Shown here: positions 17,955 to 26,091 of the stretch, piece by piece
Layout: the number at the start of each line of letters is the position of its first letter
Numbering within the stretch: the stretch's first letter is position 1
NCBI RefSeq assembly: GCF_002968635.1
Contig: NZ_PVBN01000004.1
Location: 124,001-188,000, forward strand
Direction of reading: 5' to 3'
DNA length: 64,000 nucleotides
From: Neorhizobium alkalisoli
Lineage (GTDB): Bacteria; Pseudomonadota; Alphaproteobacteria; Rhizobiales; Rhizobiaceae
Program-made: the position numbers and the translations under genes
Notes under the pieces: model-generated
Seen by the model: the letters and a program-made list of their open reading frames with translations, nothing else
The model's database searches: none
What the model was told of the DNA's origin: nothing

Positions 17955-18300
17955 GGTATTGGTACCGCTCTCGGTTAATCTTCATCTTCCGAACAATCTC
18001 GTTCTCTAAATCTCCATTAAGGACTGAGATCAAGCGGAAGACATAGATCGACACGTCCGCAAGCTCAGACCGAAGTTGCGGCGTCGCATCGTCAAGGCTT
18101 GGCCCCTTGTAGCCAGGAGTTGAAACTGCAAGGCCCACCTTCTTCAAGCCGTCAGCAAATTCACCGACCTCACTAATTAGACCTACTAGGTCCCGCATGA
18201 GCTGATCGTGCCGCTCTATGTCGCCAGCGAATTTGACAGGGAAGCCGCGACGTTCGTCAGCGTCGATCTGGGATTTAATAAGTTCGGAAAGTTGCATCAC
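17944..18300 (-). CDS. MazG-like nucleotide pyrophosphohydrolase
   Basis: A 118-residue all-helical protein. The catalytic pattern of the MazG/dimeric dUTPase superfamily is complete: E44-V-G-E47 and, 32 residues on, E79-L-A-D82, the acidic residues that bind Mg and split NTPs into NMP and PPi. Length suits the short, single-domain MazG-like type. Start is GTG 18300 or ATG 18297; the stop of the upstream gene overlaps it as TGATG, so translation is coupled. The neighbours suggest a role in nucleotide control rather than the general MazG stress function. Confidence 0.75.
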   Translation of the reverse strand: MMQLSELIKSQIDADERRGFPVKFAGDIERHDQLMRDLVGLISEVGEFADGLKKVGLAVSTPGYKGPSLDDATPQLRSELADVSIYVFRLISVLNGDLENEIVRKMKINRERYQYLEQ

Positions 18301-19070
18301 TTGTTCCTTCTGAAGATACTAATAAAGATCGTTACGAGCCCTATGAGCCCACTCGCCAACAGATTTCCCACGATGCCCCAAAACTGATCAAGGACCTTTC
18401 CCTCTACAAGGAAAATGAAAATGGCATTCATTGCTATCGCAAGGAAAACTGCTGCCAAAGTTAAGATTATGGTTAGCTCTAGGCGTTCGATCGCCGTACG
18501 TGTTGCTGACGGTAGAAGAGCCAAGGCCTCTTGTTTCTCAGAGTTCACGCGTTTGTCGCCGCTAACGTCAGCGTAATCTTTTTGAAGGTGAGCTTTTATG
18601 GGCCAAATGCCAGCTTGAAATCCATGCTGACCCTTATAGGGGCGCTCTGCATCTCCGGAGAGTTGCGTAAAATCTGCCTTTGCTATCGGCTCCCCTTGCG
18701 GAAGAAGAATGTATTTGTCGCTGATGTTTTGGGTCACGATTCCTAGGTTGCCGGCAAAGCCGGGGTCTGCGTAGGTGGAAACGGGACTTAGACCAATGCT
18801 GAACAACGCACCCTTACTGACAACTCGAACCAGCAGATTTTGAGGAACCGTAAGCTCCTCTGCAGTGATCAGGACCACTCGGTGACCAGGCTTGATTAGC
18901 ACTTGCTCGCCCTTCGCCAGCTCAAAGCGTTTCCCACCCTCGCTTAGGTCGTAATAGACGCTGCCCATCCGCAATTCGTAGCATGCCCCTGCAATGCCTT
19001 TGGCGTCGAAATTGGTGATAAGTCGGCTATTCTTAATTGCATTGAAGATGTCTCGGTCGTTAAGTGTCAT
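18297..19070 (-). CDS. Membrane-anchored dCTP-deaminase/dUTPase-fold protein with degenerate active site
   Basis: A 257-residue protein. Residues 1-155 follow dCTP deaminase: 'LNDRDIFNAIKNSRLI', 'ACYELRMGS', 'PGHRVVLITAEELTVPQNL', 'DPGFAGNLG', 'HGFQAGIWP'. Aligned by eye to E. coli Dcd, the Arg-Ser-Ser of the active site becomes K86-G87-A88 and the catalytic Glu becomes V112, so deamination is unlikely; nucleotide binding may remain. Two membrane helices follow (about 199-222 and 231-253), ending in RRNK. First gene of the cassette, ATG 19070 with GGGGA upstream. The 60 bases from 18361 are 43% GC by my count. Confidence 0.7.
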   Translation of the reverse strand: MTLNDRDIFNAIKNSRLITNFDAKGIAGACYELRMGSVYYDLSEGGKRFELAKGEQVLIKPGHRVVLITAEELTVPQNLLVRVVSKGALFSIGLSPVSTYADPGFAGNLGIVTQNISDKYILLPQGEPIAKADFTQLSGDAERPYKGQHGFQAGIWPIKAHLQKDYADVSGDKRVNSEKQEALALLPSATRTAIERLELTIILTLAAVFLAIAMNAIFIFLVEGKVLDQFWGIVGNLLASGLIGLVTIFISIFRRNK

Positions 19071-19544
19071 TTCCCCAACCTGTAGTTCGGATGTCTATAT
19101 TCGGTTGCATATTACCGTTTATAACTAGGAAGTAGTGTAGAAAGGAGCTGGAGAAGATCGTATACAATGAAAGTTGCCGCAGCGAATGCACTGACGGGTC
19201 GTCGGTTCGCTCCCTTCGACGAGCTTACGTCATTGTAACCGACGATGGCCTGGCTACGGCCGCCTTGCGTCATTAGGGGGCGGACGTTTCGGAGCTGGCC
19301 TTCTGCGAAAGAACGGCTGAGATCGGGTCGCGGAGCGGTCCGTTGAGGAGCCATTGCTAGACGGCAACCAACTGATCATCGACGCCAAAAGCGGACTGTC
19401 AAGAAGCGGCCCCAAATCGGTCACCGCTCTACGCACAGCGAATGTCTCCTATTGGCGCAAAGCTGCCATGAGTGCTTCACGGCTGGTAGCGTTTGTTCTC
19501 GACGTGCTTCTATCGAAGCCAGCACCGTCCTTCCGGCATCCCCG
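19071..19544. other. Gap upstream of the AT-rich cassette, no gene recognised
   Basis: About 470 bases between the cassette and the gap terminator. The first 60 bases (19080-19140) are AT-rich and would hold the cassette promoter. An 80-codon minus-strand frame (19112-19354) and a plus-strand frame (19354-19617) are open but resemble no family; text such as 'NVSYWRKAAM' looks like the low-information intergenic repeats common in rhizobia. Confidence 0.45.
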
Positions 19545-19576
19545 CAAACAAAAACCCCCTCCCTTGCGGGAGGAGG
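19545..19576 (-). terminator. Terminator of gap
   Basis: CCTCCC (19558-19563) pairs with GGGAGG (19568-19573) around TTGC; the minus strand continues GGTTTTTGTTTG. Confidence 0.85.
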
Positions 19577-19620
19577 TCCATATCCTGCCGATGCCGCCTA
19601 AAGGGCAGCCTCTCTAGTCC

Positions 19621-20631
19621 TCAGATCAGCTTCGCGAATGCCACCGCCGTGTCCGACATGCGGTTCGAGAAGCCCCATTCGTTGTCGTACCAGGAGAGGA
19701 TGCGGACGAAGTTGCCTTCGAGCACCTTGGTCTGGTCGATCGCGAAGATCGAGGAATGGCTGTCGTGGTTGAAGTCGCGCGAAACGAGCGGTTCTTCGGT
19801 ATAGCCGAGAATGCCCTTCAGGGCGCCGTTGGAGGCGGCCTTGATCGCCTCGTTGATTTCGGCGACCGAGGTTGCCTTCTTGGCGACGAACTTGAAGTCG
19901 ACGACCGAGACGTTCGGGGTCGGAACGCGGATCGAGGTGCCGTCGAGCTTGCCCTTGAGGTGCGGCAGGACGAGGCCGACGGCCTTGGCGGCGCCCGTCG
20001 AGGTCGGGATCATCGACAGTGCGGCGGCACGGGCGCGGTAAAGATCCTTGTGCATCGTGTCGAGCGTCGGCTGGTCGCCGGTATAGGAGTGGATCGTGGT
20101 CATGAAGCCATGATCGATGCCGACCACGTCGTCGAGGACCTTGACCACCGGAACCAGGCAGTTCGTGGTGCAGGACGCATTGGAGATGACCAGGTGTTCC
20201 CGGGTCAGCTGGTCATGGTTGACGCCGAAGACGACCGTCAGGTCGGAGTTTTCGCCCGGAGCCGAGATGATGACGCGCTTGGCGCCGGCAGTCAGGTGCA
20301 GGGCGGCCTTGTCGCGGGCGGTGAAGATGCCCGTGCATTCGAGCGCGATATCGACGCCGAGTTCCTTGTGCGGCAGGGTTGCCGGATCCTTGACGGCGGT
20401 GACCTTGATCGGCTTGCCGCCGCCGACCGTGATCGTGTCACCCTCAACCTTCACGTCGGCGGGAAACTTGCCGTGGATCGAATCGTAACGCAGCAGGTGG
20501 GCGTTGGTCTCAACCGGGCCGAGATCGTTGATGGCCACGACTTCGATGTCGGTACGGCCCGATTCCACGATGGCGCGCAGAACGTTGCGGCCGATGCGGC
20601 CGAACCCGTTGATGGCAACCTTGACAGTCAT
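19621..20631 (-). CDS. gap: Glyceraldehyde-3-phosphate dehydrogenase, type I
   Basis: A 336-residue NAD-dependent tetrameric enzyme that makes 1,3-bisphosphoglycerate. Rossmann start '[15 protein letters not shown]', catalytic Cys154 in '[13 protein letters not shown]', 'HSYTGDQ', '[15 protein letters not shown]' and the end '[13 protein letters not shown]' are all present. The Asp in 'VVAINDLG' (about 36) favours NAD over NADP. It follows tkt by 63 bases and is likely co-transcribed with it; the leader carries a 17-bp tandem duplication. Confidence 0.96.
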   Translation of the reverse strand: MTVKVAINGFGRIGRNVLRAIVESGRTDIEVVAINDLGPVETNAHLLRYDSIHGKFPADVKVEGDTITVGGGKPIKVTAVKDPATLPHKELGVDIALECTGIFTARDKAALHLTAGAKRVIISAPGENSDLTVVFGVNHDQLTREHLVISNASCTTNCLVPVVKVLDDVVGIDHGFMTTIHSYTGDQPTLDTMHKDLYRARAAALSMIPTSTGAAKAVGLVLPHLKGKLDGTSIRVPTPNVSVVDFKFVAKKATSVAEINEAIKAASNGALKGILGYTEEPLVSRDFNHDSHSSIFAIDQTKVLEGNFVRILSWYDNEWGFSNRMSDTAVAFAKLI

Positions 20632-20643
20632 TTTACATACTCC

Positions 20644-20677
20644 CGCTTTTGGCTTGTCTTCGCTTTTGGCTTGTCTT
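20644..20677. repeat. Perfect 17-bp tandem duplication in the tkt-gap spacer
   Basis: CGCTTTTGGCTTGTCTT occurs at 20644-20660 and again immediately at 20661-20677, between the tkt stop and the gap start (read on the minus strand, AAGACAAGCCAAAAGCG twice). Confidence 0.9.
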
Positions 20678-20694
20678 CGAATGAATGGTTTGGC

Positions 20695-22677
20695 TCAGGC
20701 GAGCTCTTTCTCGGCCGCAACGACAACCGCTTCCGCGGTGATGCCGAAGTGCTTGTAGAGATCCTTGGCCGGGCCGGAAGCACCGAACGACTTCATGCCG
20801 ATAAAGGTACCCTTCGGACCGATGAAATGGTCCCAACCTTCGCGCACCGCCGCCTCGACGGCGATCTTGACCGGCGAATTGCCGATGATCGCCCGCTGAT
20901 AGTCTTCCGACTGGTCGAGGAAGAGTTCGACGCAGGGCACGGAAACGACACGGGTGGAGATGCCCCTGCCGTCCAGGAGAGCCTGTGCCTTGAGGGCGAT
21001 TTCCACTTCCGAACCGGACGCGAAGATCGTCACCTTGGCATCGGCAGACGAGACGAGTTCGTAAGCGCCCTGGGCGCAGAGGTTCTTCTCTTCGTAGACC
21101 TTGCGGGCCGGGGCGAGGTTCTGGCGGGTGAGCGCGAGGCCCGACGGGCGGTGCTTTTCCTTGAGCGCCAGCTGCCAGCACTCGGCCGTCTCGGTTTCGT
21201 CGGCCGGGCGGAAGAGGAGGAGGTTCGGAATGGCGCGCAGGGCGGCCAGATGTTCGACCGGCTGGTGGGTCGGTCCGTCTTCGCCGACGCCGATCGAGTC
21301 ATGCGTCCAGACATGCACGACGCGGATGCCCATCAGTGCCGCGAGGCGGACGGAGGGGCGGCAATAATCGGAAAAGATCAGGAAGCCGCCCGAATAGGGG
21401 ATCAGGCCGCCGTGCAGGGCAATGCCGTTCATTGCTGCGGCGGTCGCATGTTCGCGGATACCCCAGTGCATGTAGCGGCCGGAGAAGTCGGCGGGCGTGA
21501 TCGCCTTCATCTGGCTCGTCTTGGTGTTGTTCGACGGCGTCAGGTCGGCAGAGCCGCCGAGCGTTTCCGGAACCAGACCGTTGATGATTTCGAGCGCATC
21601 CTCGGAGGCCTTGCGGGTCGCGACCGTCGGGTTGTTTTCGGCGATCTTCTTCTTGAAGGCGTCGATGGCGCTGTCGAAATTGCCAGGCAGGTCACCGGCG
21701 AAACGGCGGACGAACTCAGCCTTCTTTTCAGACTGGGTCTGGGCAAGGCGGTCTTCCCATTCCTTGCGCGTCTTGGTGGAGCGGAGGCCCGCAAGCCGCC
21801 ATGCATCGAGCACGTCGGCGGGTACGACAAAGGCTTCGGCTTCCCAATCCAGCGCCTTGCGGGTGGCGGCGATTTCTTCGGCGCCGAGCGGGGAGCCGTG
21901 AACCTTGTGGGTGCCGGCCTTGTTCGGCGCGCCGAAGCCGATGATGGTCTTGGCGGCGATGAAGGTCGGGCGGTCGGACTTCTGTGCGGCTTCGATCGCG
22001 GATGCGATCTGGTCGGTGTCGTGGCCGTCGATTTCGATCGTGTTCCAGTGAGCCGCCTTGAAGCGCATGACCTGGTCGGTGGAATCCGACAGGCTGACCG
22101 GTCCGTCGATCGTGATGTTGTTGTTGTCCCAGAAGAGAACGAGCTTGTTGAGCTTCAGGTGGCCGGCCAGCGCGATCGCTTCCTGGCTGATGCCTTCCAT
22201 CAGGCAGCCGTCGCCGCAGAGCGCATAGGTGAAGTGGCTCTGCAGGTCGGAGCCGAATTCCAGCTCGAGCTTCTTTTCGGCGATTGCCATGCCGACGGCA
22301 TTGCCGATGCCCTGGCCGAGCGGGCCGGTGGTCGTTTCGATGCCTGAGGCATGGCCGTATTCCGGATGGCCGGCGGTCTTCGAGCCGAGCTGGCGGAACT
22401 GCTTGATGTCCTCGATCGTCATGTCCTCGTAACCCGTCAGGTAGAGGAGCGCGTAGAGAAGCATCGAGCCATGGCCGGCGGACAGCACGAAACGGTCGCG
22501 ATCCGGCCACAACGGGTTCTTCGGATCAAATTTGAGATAGCGGGTAAAGAGCACGGTCGCGATGTCGGCAGCGCCCATCGGCAGGCCGGGATGGCCGGAA
22601 TTGGCCTTCTCCACAGCATCCATGGCAAGGAATCGGATCGCATTCGCCATCCGGTTATGTTTGTCGCGAGAAATCAT
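20695..22677 (-). CDS. tkt: Transketolase
   Basis: A 660-residue thiamine-diphosphate enzyme that moves two-carbon units in the pentose phosphate and Calvin cycles. '[20 protein letters not shown]' at the start, 'GPLGQG', the ThDP motif '[13 protein letters not shown]...[10 protein letters not shown]' (about 155-190), the pyrimidine-domain Glu in '[17 protein letters not shown]' and '[16 protein letters not shown]' are intact. Usual length. First gene of the tkt-gap transcript. Confidence 0.96.
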   Translation of the reverse strand: MISRDKHNRMANAIRFLAMDAVEKANSGHPGLPMGAADIATVLFTRYLKFDPKNPLWPDRDRFVLSAGHGSMLLYALLYLTGYEDMTIEDIKQFRQLGSKTAGHPEYGHASGIETTTGPLGQGIGNAVGMAIAEKKLELEFGSDLQSHFTYALCGDGCLMEGISQEAIALAGHLKLNKLVLFWDNNNITIDGPVSLSDSTDQVMRFKAAHWNTIEIDGHDTDQIASAIEAAQKSDRPTFIAAKTIIGFGAPNKAGTHKVHGSPLGAEEIAATRKALDWEAEAFVVPADVLDAWRLAGLRSTKTRKEWEDRLAQTQSEKKAEFVRRFAGDLPGNFDSAIDAFKKKIAENNPTVATRKASEDALEIINGLVPETLGGSADLTPSNNTKTSQMKAITPADFSGRYMHWGIREHATAAAMNGIALHGGLIPYSGGFLIFSDYCRPSVRLAALMGIRVVHVWTHDSIGVGEDGPTHQPVEHLAALRAIPNLLLFRPADETETAECWQLALKEKHRPSGLALTRQNLAPARKVYEEKNLCAQGAYELVSSADAKVTIFASGSEVEIALKAQALLDGRGISTRVVSVPCVELFLDQSEDYQRAIIGNSPVKIAVEAAVREGWDHFIGPKGTFIGMKSFGASGPAKDLYKHFGITAEAVVVAAEKELA

Positions 22678-22997
22678 GGCTTATCCGCTTTTTACGGGTG
22701 TCGATCACGGCCCCGGTATGGACCGTCTGAGAGCGGGTGATCCTTAGCAGGTGCAACGCGCAAGTCAACAAAAGCGGGGCCTGAACTGAGGCGGAATGGG
22801 CAAGTTTCCCCGATGCGGCCTCTGCATCGCACTGTCGCAACTTTGACCAAGGGCTCCATCGGCGATCCACAGTTAGGACATGTTCGGCGCGCTTGGATTG
22901 ATTGACCGGCTCGCGGACGGTGAATAGTCTGCTGAGCTTGTTGGAGAGGTGAACTGTTTCGATTCGGTCCACCTTGCGTATCGACGGAAGGCGTTTC
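22678..22997. other. Divergent promoter region between tkt and the DUF4164 gene
   Basis: 320 bases that must contain the promoters of both neighbours. I see no gene, no strong palindrome and no consensus sigma-70 pair that I would defend. Confidence 0.5.
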
Positions 22998-23270
22998 ATG
23001 CCGGGGGAAAAAACGATCGAAACGGTGATTTCGGAGCTCAAGGCTGCCATCGGCGGCCTGGAGAGCGCCGTCGATGCCCGCATCGAGCGCCAGCGGGAGG
23101 CCCAGGACGTCGAAGGCGAAGTTCGCCGCGTCCATGCGGATCGCGCGCGTCTGGCCCAGGAGCTCGACCAGTCGCAATTTCGAGCCAACCGCCTTGAAGA
23201 GGTCAATCGCGAAGTCTCCCGGCGTCTGGTGACGGCGATGGAAACCATCCGCGCCGTTCTGGATCGCTGA
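22998..23270 (+). CDS. DUF4164-type coiled-coil protein next to zapA
   Basis: A 90-residue, almost wholly helical protein, MPGEKTIETVISELKAAIGG at its start, with heptads through 'VDARIERQREAQDVEGEVRRV' and 'LAQELDQSQFRANRLEEVN'. Coiled-coil proteins of this kind precede zapA in many alphaproteobacteria and are thought to be ZapB-like, but this is inference from position. GGAAGG sits 6-7 bases before ATG 22998. Confidence 0.75.
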   Translation: MPGEKTIETVISELKAAIGGLESAVDARIERQREAQDVEGEVRRVHADRARLAQELDQSQFRANRLEEVNREVSRRLVTAMETIRAVLDR

Positions 23271-23293
23271 CGCCAGAGAACAGAGGGAAGCCC

Positions 23294-23671
23294 ATGGCCC
23301 AGGTAACGGTAACGATCGACGGCAAGGCCTATCGGATGGCCTGCGAAGAGGGGCAGGAAGACCACCTGACCGATCTCGCCGAGCGCTTCGACCGCTATGT
23401 CGGGCATCTCAAGAGCCAGTTCGGCGAAATCGGCGATCTCAGGATCACCGTCATGGCCGGAATCATGATCATGGACGAATTGTCCGAGACCTCCCGCCGT
23501 ATCGCCGCCCTCGAAACGGAGGTCGCGTCGCTCAAGACGAACAGTGACGGCGTTCTGGAAAACCAGCGGCAAAACGAACAGGTCGTCGTCTCGGCGCTCG
23601 GCGAGCTCGCCATGCGGCTCGAAGGTCTTACCGCCAAGCTGAACGGGCGAGCACCGGCCGCAGTCAATTGA
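23294..23671 (+). CDS. zapA: Cell division protein ZapA
   Basis: A 125-residue protein: the globular head 'MAQVTVTIDGKAYRMACEEG' with 'DLAERFDRYV' and the helix 'RITVMAGIMIMDEL' that lead into a C-terminal coiled coil (about 65-110). ZapA cross-links FtsZ filaments at mid-cell. It lies 23 bases after the DUF4164 gene and directly before the 6S RNA gene, the conserved zapA-ssrS-fau order. Confidence 0.9.
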   Translation: MAQVTVTIDGKAYRMACEEGQEDHLTDLAERFDRYVGHLKSQFGEIGDLRITVMAGIMIMDELSETSRRIAALETEVASLKTNSDGVLENQRQNEQVVVSALGELAMRLEGLTAKLNGRAPAAVN

Positions 23672-23730
23672 GATTCGGCAAAAAGCGCTACGACGCCACT
23701 GGCGCGGAATGAAGTCAGCCCTTATATTGC

Positions 23731-23885
23731 GGCTGCGATCTGCGCCTCTCGACAGGAACCACAATCCCTGGGGCCATACTCGATCCAAAGGGAGCTGTCC
23801 CTGACCAGGCCCGTGGGCTTGGACACACGGCGCCCACCTACGTTTGTAGGCGCCCAGGATCGTAAATCTCCATCGGCTGCCGCGG
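23731..23885 (+). ncRNA. ssrS: 6S RNA
   Basis: Placed by synteny (after zapA, before the cyclo-ligase gene) and structure. A closing stem pairs CGATC (23736-23740) and GCGCC (23742-23746) with GGCGC (23849-23853) and GATCG (23858-23862). A CCTAC-GTTT-GTAGG hairpin (23837-23850) lies near the 3' side and the middle can form an interrupted rod with an open central region, as needed to mimic an open promoter for sigma-70 RNA polymerase. TATATT at 23723-23728 is a good -10; the -35 is poor. Ends are approximate. Confidence 0.72.
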
Positions 23886-24138
23886 ATCGCACTCTCTCCG
23901 CCTCAAGGCTCTCTCCTCGGTTTTTCGGGCTCCTGCCGAGCTGATTTCGGCTTGGGCCGGAGCGGTAAGCCGGCGCCGATCCTGCTGATTTTGTTCCAGC
24001 CATTGCAAAGGGCCGAACCGGACCCTATGATTTCCCGGTGCAAGCGAAGGTGCATAGCTCCGAGAACCGGGCTCCGGTTTTCCGATCTGTGCGCGAAACT
24101 TTGCCAATGCGGCGCTCCGGCGCCATCATTCTGGTGAG
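23886..24138. other. Gap between 6S RNA and the CorC-like gene
   Basis: Contains no gene that I recognise. A short AACCGG/CCGGTT hairpin lies at 24065-24079. The zapA and 6S transcripts may extend to the terminator at its end. Confidence 0.45.
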
Positions 24139-24165
24139 GCCGTTTTTCGAAGCGGCTTTTTTGTT
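24139..24165 (+). terminator. Rho-independent terminator downstream of zapA/6S RNA
   Basis: A 7-bp stem (24139-24145 with 24150-24156, one G-T pair) with a TTCG loop precedes TTTTTTG. Confidence 0.85.
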
Positions 24166-24203
24166 TCGCGTACAGGAATAGTGTCCTAGCTGAAGAGCCC
24201 CGT

Positions 24204-25490
24204 TTGTTAACCGAAATCCTCATCGTCATTGCACTCACCGTTCTCAACGGTGTTCTGGCAATGTCGGAACTTGCCGTCGTTTCCTCCCGCCCGGTGCGCC
24301 TCAGGGTCATGGCCGAAGCGGGTAACCGGGGAGCGGCGAAGGCGATCGAGCTTGCCGAAGATCCGGGCCGTTTTCTTTCCACCGTCCAGATCGGCATCAC
24401 CCTGGTCGGCGTCCTTTCCGGCGCCTTTTCCGGCGCCACGCTCGGCGCACGCTTCACCGTGTGGCTGCAAACCCAGGGACTGTCAGCAAATCTGGCCGGC
24501 TGGCTGGGCGTGGGTACCGTAGTCGTCGCCATCACCTATCTCTCGCTGATCGTCGGTGAGCTGGTGCCGAAGCAGATCGCGTTGCGTTCCCCGGAAACCG
24601 TTGCCGCACGCGCCGCGCCGGCCATGATGCTGCTTTCGAAGATCGGCGCGCCGCTCGTCTGGTTTCTCGACGTATCCGGCCGCCTGTTGCTGAGCCTGCT
24701 CGGCCAGAGGGGTGAATCCAGCGACCGCGTGACCGACGAGGAAATCCGCACCGTGCTCGCGGAAGCCCAGAGCGCCGGCGTGATCGAGACGGAGGAATCC
24801 GCCATGATCTCCGGCGTCATGCGGCTTGCGGACCGCACCGCCCGCGGTCTCATGACCCCGCGCCGCGAGGTCGAAGTGATCGATATCGAGGATGACCTCA
24901 ACGAGATCCGCGCCCAGCTCCGTGCCACCCCCCGCTCACGTCTGCCGGTGCGCAACGGCAGTTCCGACGAAATTCTCGGCGTCCTCTTCGTCAAGGATCT
25001 CTACGCGTTCATGGCCGGAGACAAACAGTTCGACGTGAACGCGATCATGCGCGACGCCCCGGTCGTCTCCGACCTCACGGGAGCGCTCGACGTCATCCAG
25101 GCGTTGAGGCGGGCGCCCGCGCATATGGCGCTCGTCTATGACGAGTATGGCCATTTCGAAGGCATCATCACCTCCGGCGACATTCTTGAAGCGATCACCG
25201 GCGTCTTCCAGGAGGACGAGAAGGAGGAACCACCGATCGTGGTGCGCGACGACGGCTCGTTCCTGATTGCCGGCTGGATGCCGGTCGACGAATTCGCCGA
25301 TCAGATGGGCCTGCCCATCGGCGACGATCCCGGCTACGAGACCGTTGCCGGTTTTGTGCTCGACGAGTTGAAGCATCTGCCGGAACTGGGCGAAAGCTTC
25401 ACCACGCATGGCTGGATCTTCGAAGTGATAGATCTTGACGGCCGCCGCATCGACAAGCTGCTCGTCCGCCGGGCGCTGGAAAAGGCGTGA
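24204..25490 (+). CDS. CorC/HlyC-type membrane protein (DUF21-CBS-CBS-transporter-associated domain)
   Basis: A 428-residue protein: a DUF21 membrane domain of three or four helices (about 1-175, starting MLTEILIVIALTVLNGVLAM), paired CBS domains (about 205-325, 'MTPRREVEVIDIEDDL' and 'LVYDEYGHFEGIITSGDILEAI') and a C-terminal CorC/HlyC domain (about 345-425). Such proteins bind adenine nucleotides and move or sense Mg2+/Co2+; the old 'hemolysin' label is misleading. The start is TTG at 24204. Its stop overlaps the next ATG (TGATG). Confidence 0.85.
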   Translation: MLTEILIVIALTVLNGVLAMSELAVVSSRPVRLRVMAEAGNRGAAKAIELAEDPGRFLSTVQIGITLVGVLSGAFSGATLGARFTVWLQTQGLSANLAGWLGVGTVVVAITYLSLIVGELVPKQIALRSPETVAARAAPAMMLLSKIGAPLVWFLDVSGRLLLSLLGQRGESSDRVTDEEIRTVLAEAQSAGVIETEESAMISGVMRLADRTARGLMTPRREVEVIDIEDDLNEIRAQLRATPRSRLPVRNGSSDEILGVLFVKDLYAFMAGDKQFDVNAIMRDAPVVSDLTGALDVIQALRRAPAHMALVYDEYGHFEGIITSGDILEAITGVFQEDEKEEPPIVVRDDGSFLIAGWMPVDEFADQMGLPIGDDPGYETVAGFVLDELKHLPELGESFTTHGWIFEVIDLDGRRIDKLLVRRALEKA

Positions 25491-26065
25491 TGTCGGGCGG
25501 CCGAATGAAAGCGCTGCTGCGCGGCGAACGGCTGGCGGCCCGGGATGCCGTGCCGCCGGAGGAACGCATCGAAAAGAGCCTTTCGATTGCCTCCCACGGA
25601 GCGGCCGCCATTTTTCCCGAGCCAGGCGCCATGGTATCCGGGTTTCTACCCATCCGGTCAGAGGTCGATCTCCGGCCCCTGATGGCGCTTTTGAGGGATC
25701 GCGGCGCCCGGCTGTGCGTGCCGGTCATCCTCGACAAACAGACGATCGTGTTCCGCGAACTCGTCAAGGGCGCCGAGTTGGTCGCCGGAACGTTCGGCAC
25801 TTTCGGGCCGGGCCCGGAGGCAGAGGTGCTCGATCCCGACATCATGCTGGTGCCGCTCTCCGCGTTCGACGCGGTTGGCCACCGGATCGGCTACGGCGGC
25901 GGCTATTACGACCGGGCAATCCACCGGCTGCAGCAAAAAGGTCTGGACCCGAAGCTGATCGGCGTTGCCTTGGACTGCCAGGAAGTGGCATCTGTTCCCG
26001 CTGAACCTCACGATATCAGACTTCACGCGATCCTGACGGAAAGCGGCTACCGGCCTTTCGAATAG
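25490..26065 (+). CDS. ygfA: 5-Formyltetrahydrofolate cyclo-ligase
   Basis: A 191-residue ATP-dependent enzyme that converts 5-formyl-THF to 5,10-methenyl-THF. Characteristic 'R..LLRGERLAARDAVP', 'VSGFLPIRSEVDLRPLM' and the signature 'VPLSAFDAVGHRIGYGGGYYDRAI' (about 123-146). The ATG overlaps the preceding stop. Part of the zapA-ssrS-fau neighbourhood, although here a CorC-like gene has come between. Confidence 0.92.
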   Translation: MSGGRMKALLRGERLAARDAVPPEERIEKSLSIASHGAAAIFPEPGAMVSGFLPIRSEVDLRPLMALLRDRGARLCVPVILDKQTIVFRELVKGAELVAGTFGTFGPGPEAEVLDPDIMLVPLSAFDAVGHRIGYGGGYYDRAIHRLQQKGLDPKLIGVALDCQEVASVPAEPHDIRLHAILTESGYRPFE

Positions 26066-26091
26066 TCAGGCCAGACAGAGATTGGACAAGA

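Noticed and set aside
18297..19070. Functional dCTP deaminase
   Set aside because: The catalytic Glu and the Arg-Ser-Ser loop are replaced in my alignment, and the membrane helices are foreign to Dcd.
19112..19354. 80-codon minus-strand gene upstream of the cassette
   Set aside because: No ribosome site, no recognisable family and text like low-information intergenic repeats; not enough support.
19756..22347. 863-codon open frame on the plus strand
   Set aside because: Lies wholly antisense to gap and tkt. Long antisense frames are common in GC-rich DNA, and its protein text (Asp/Arg/Val-rich, no domain) has no family features.
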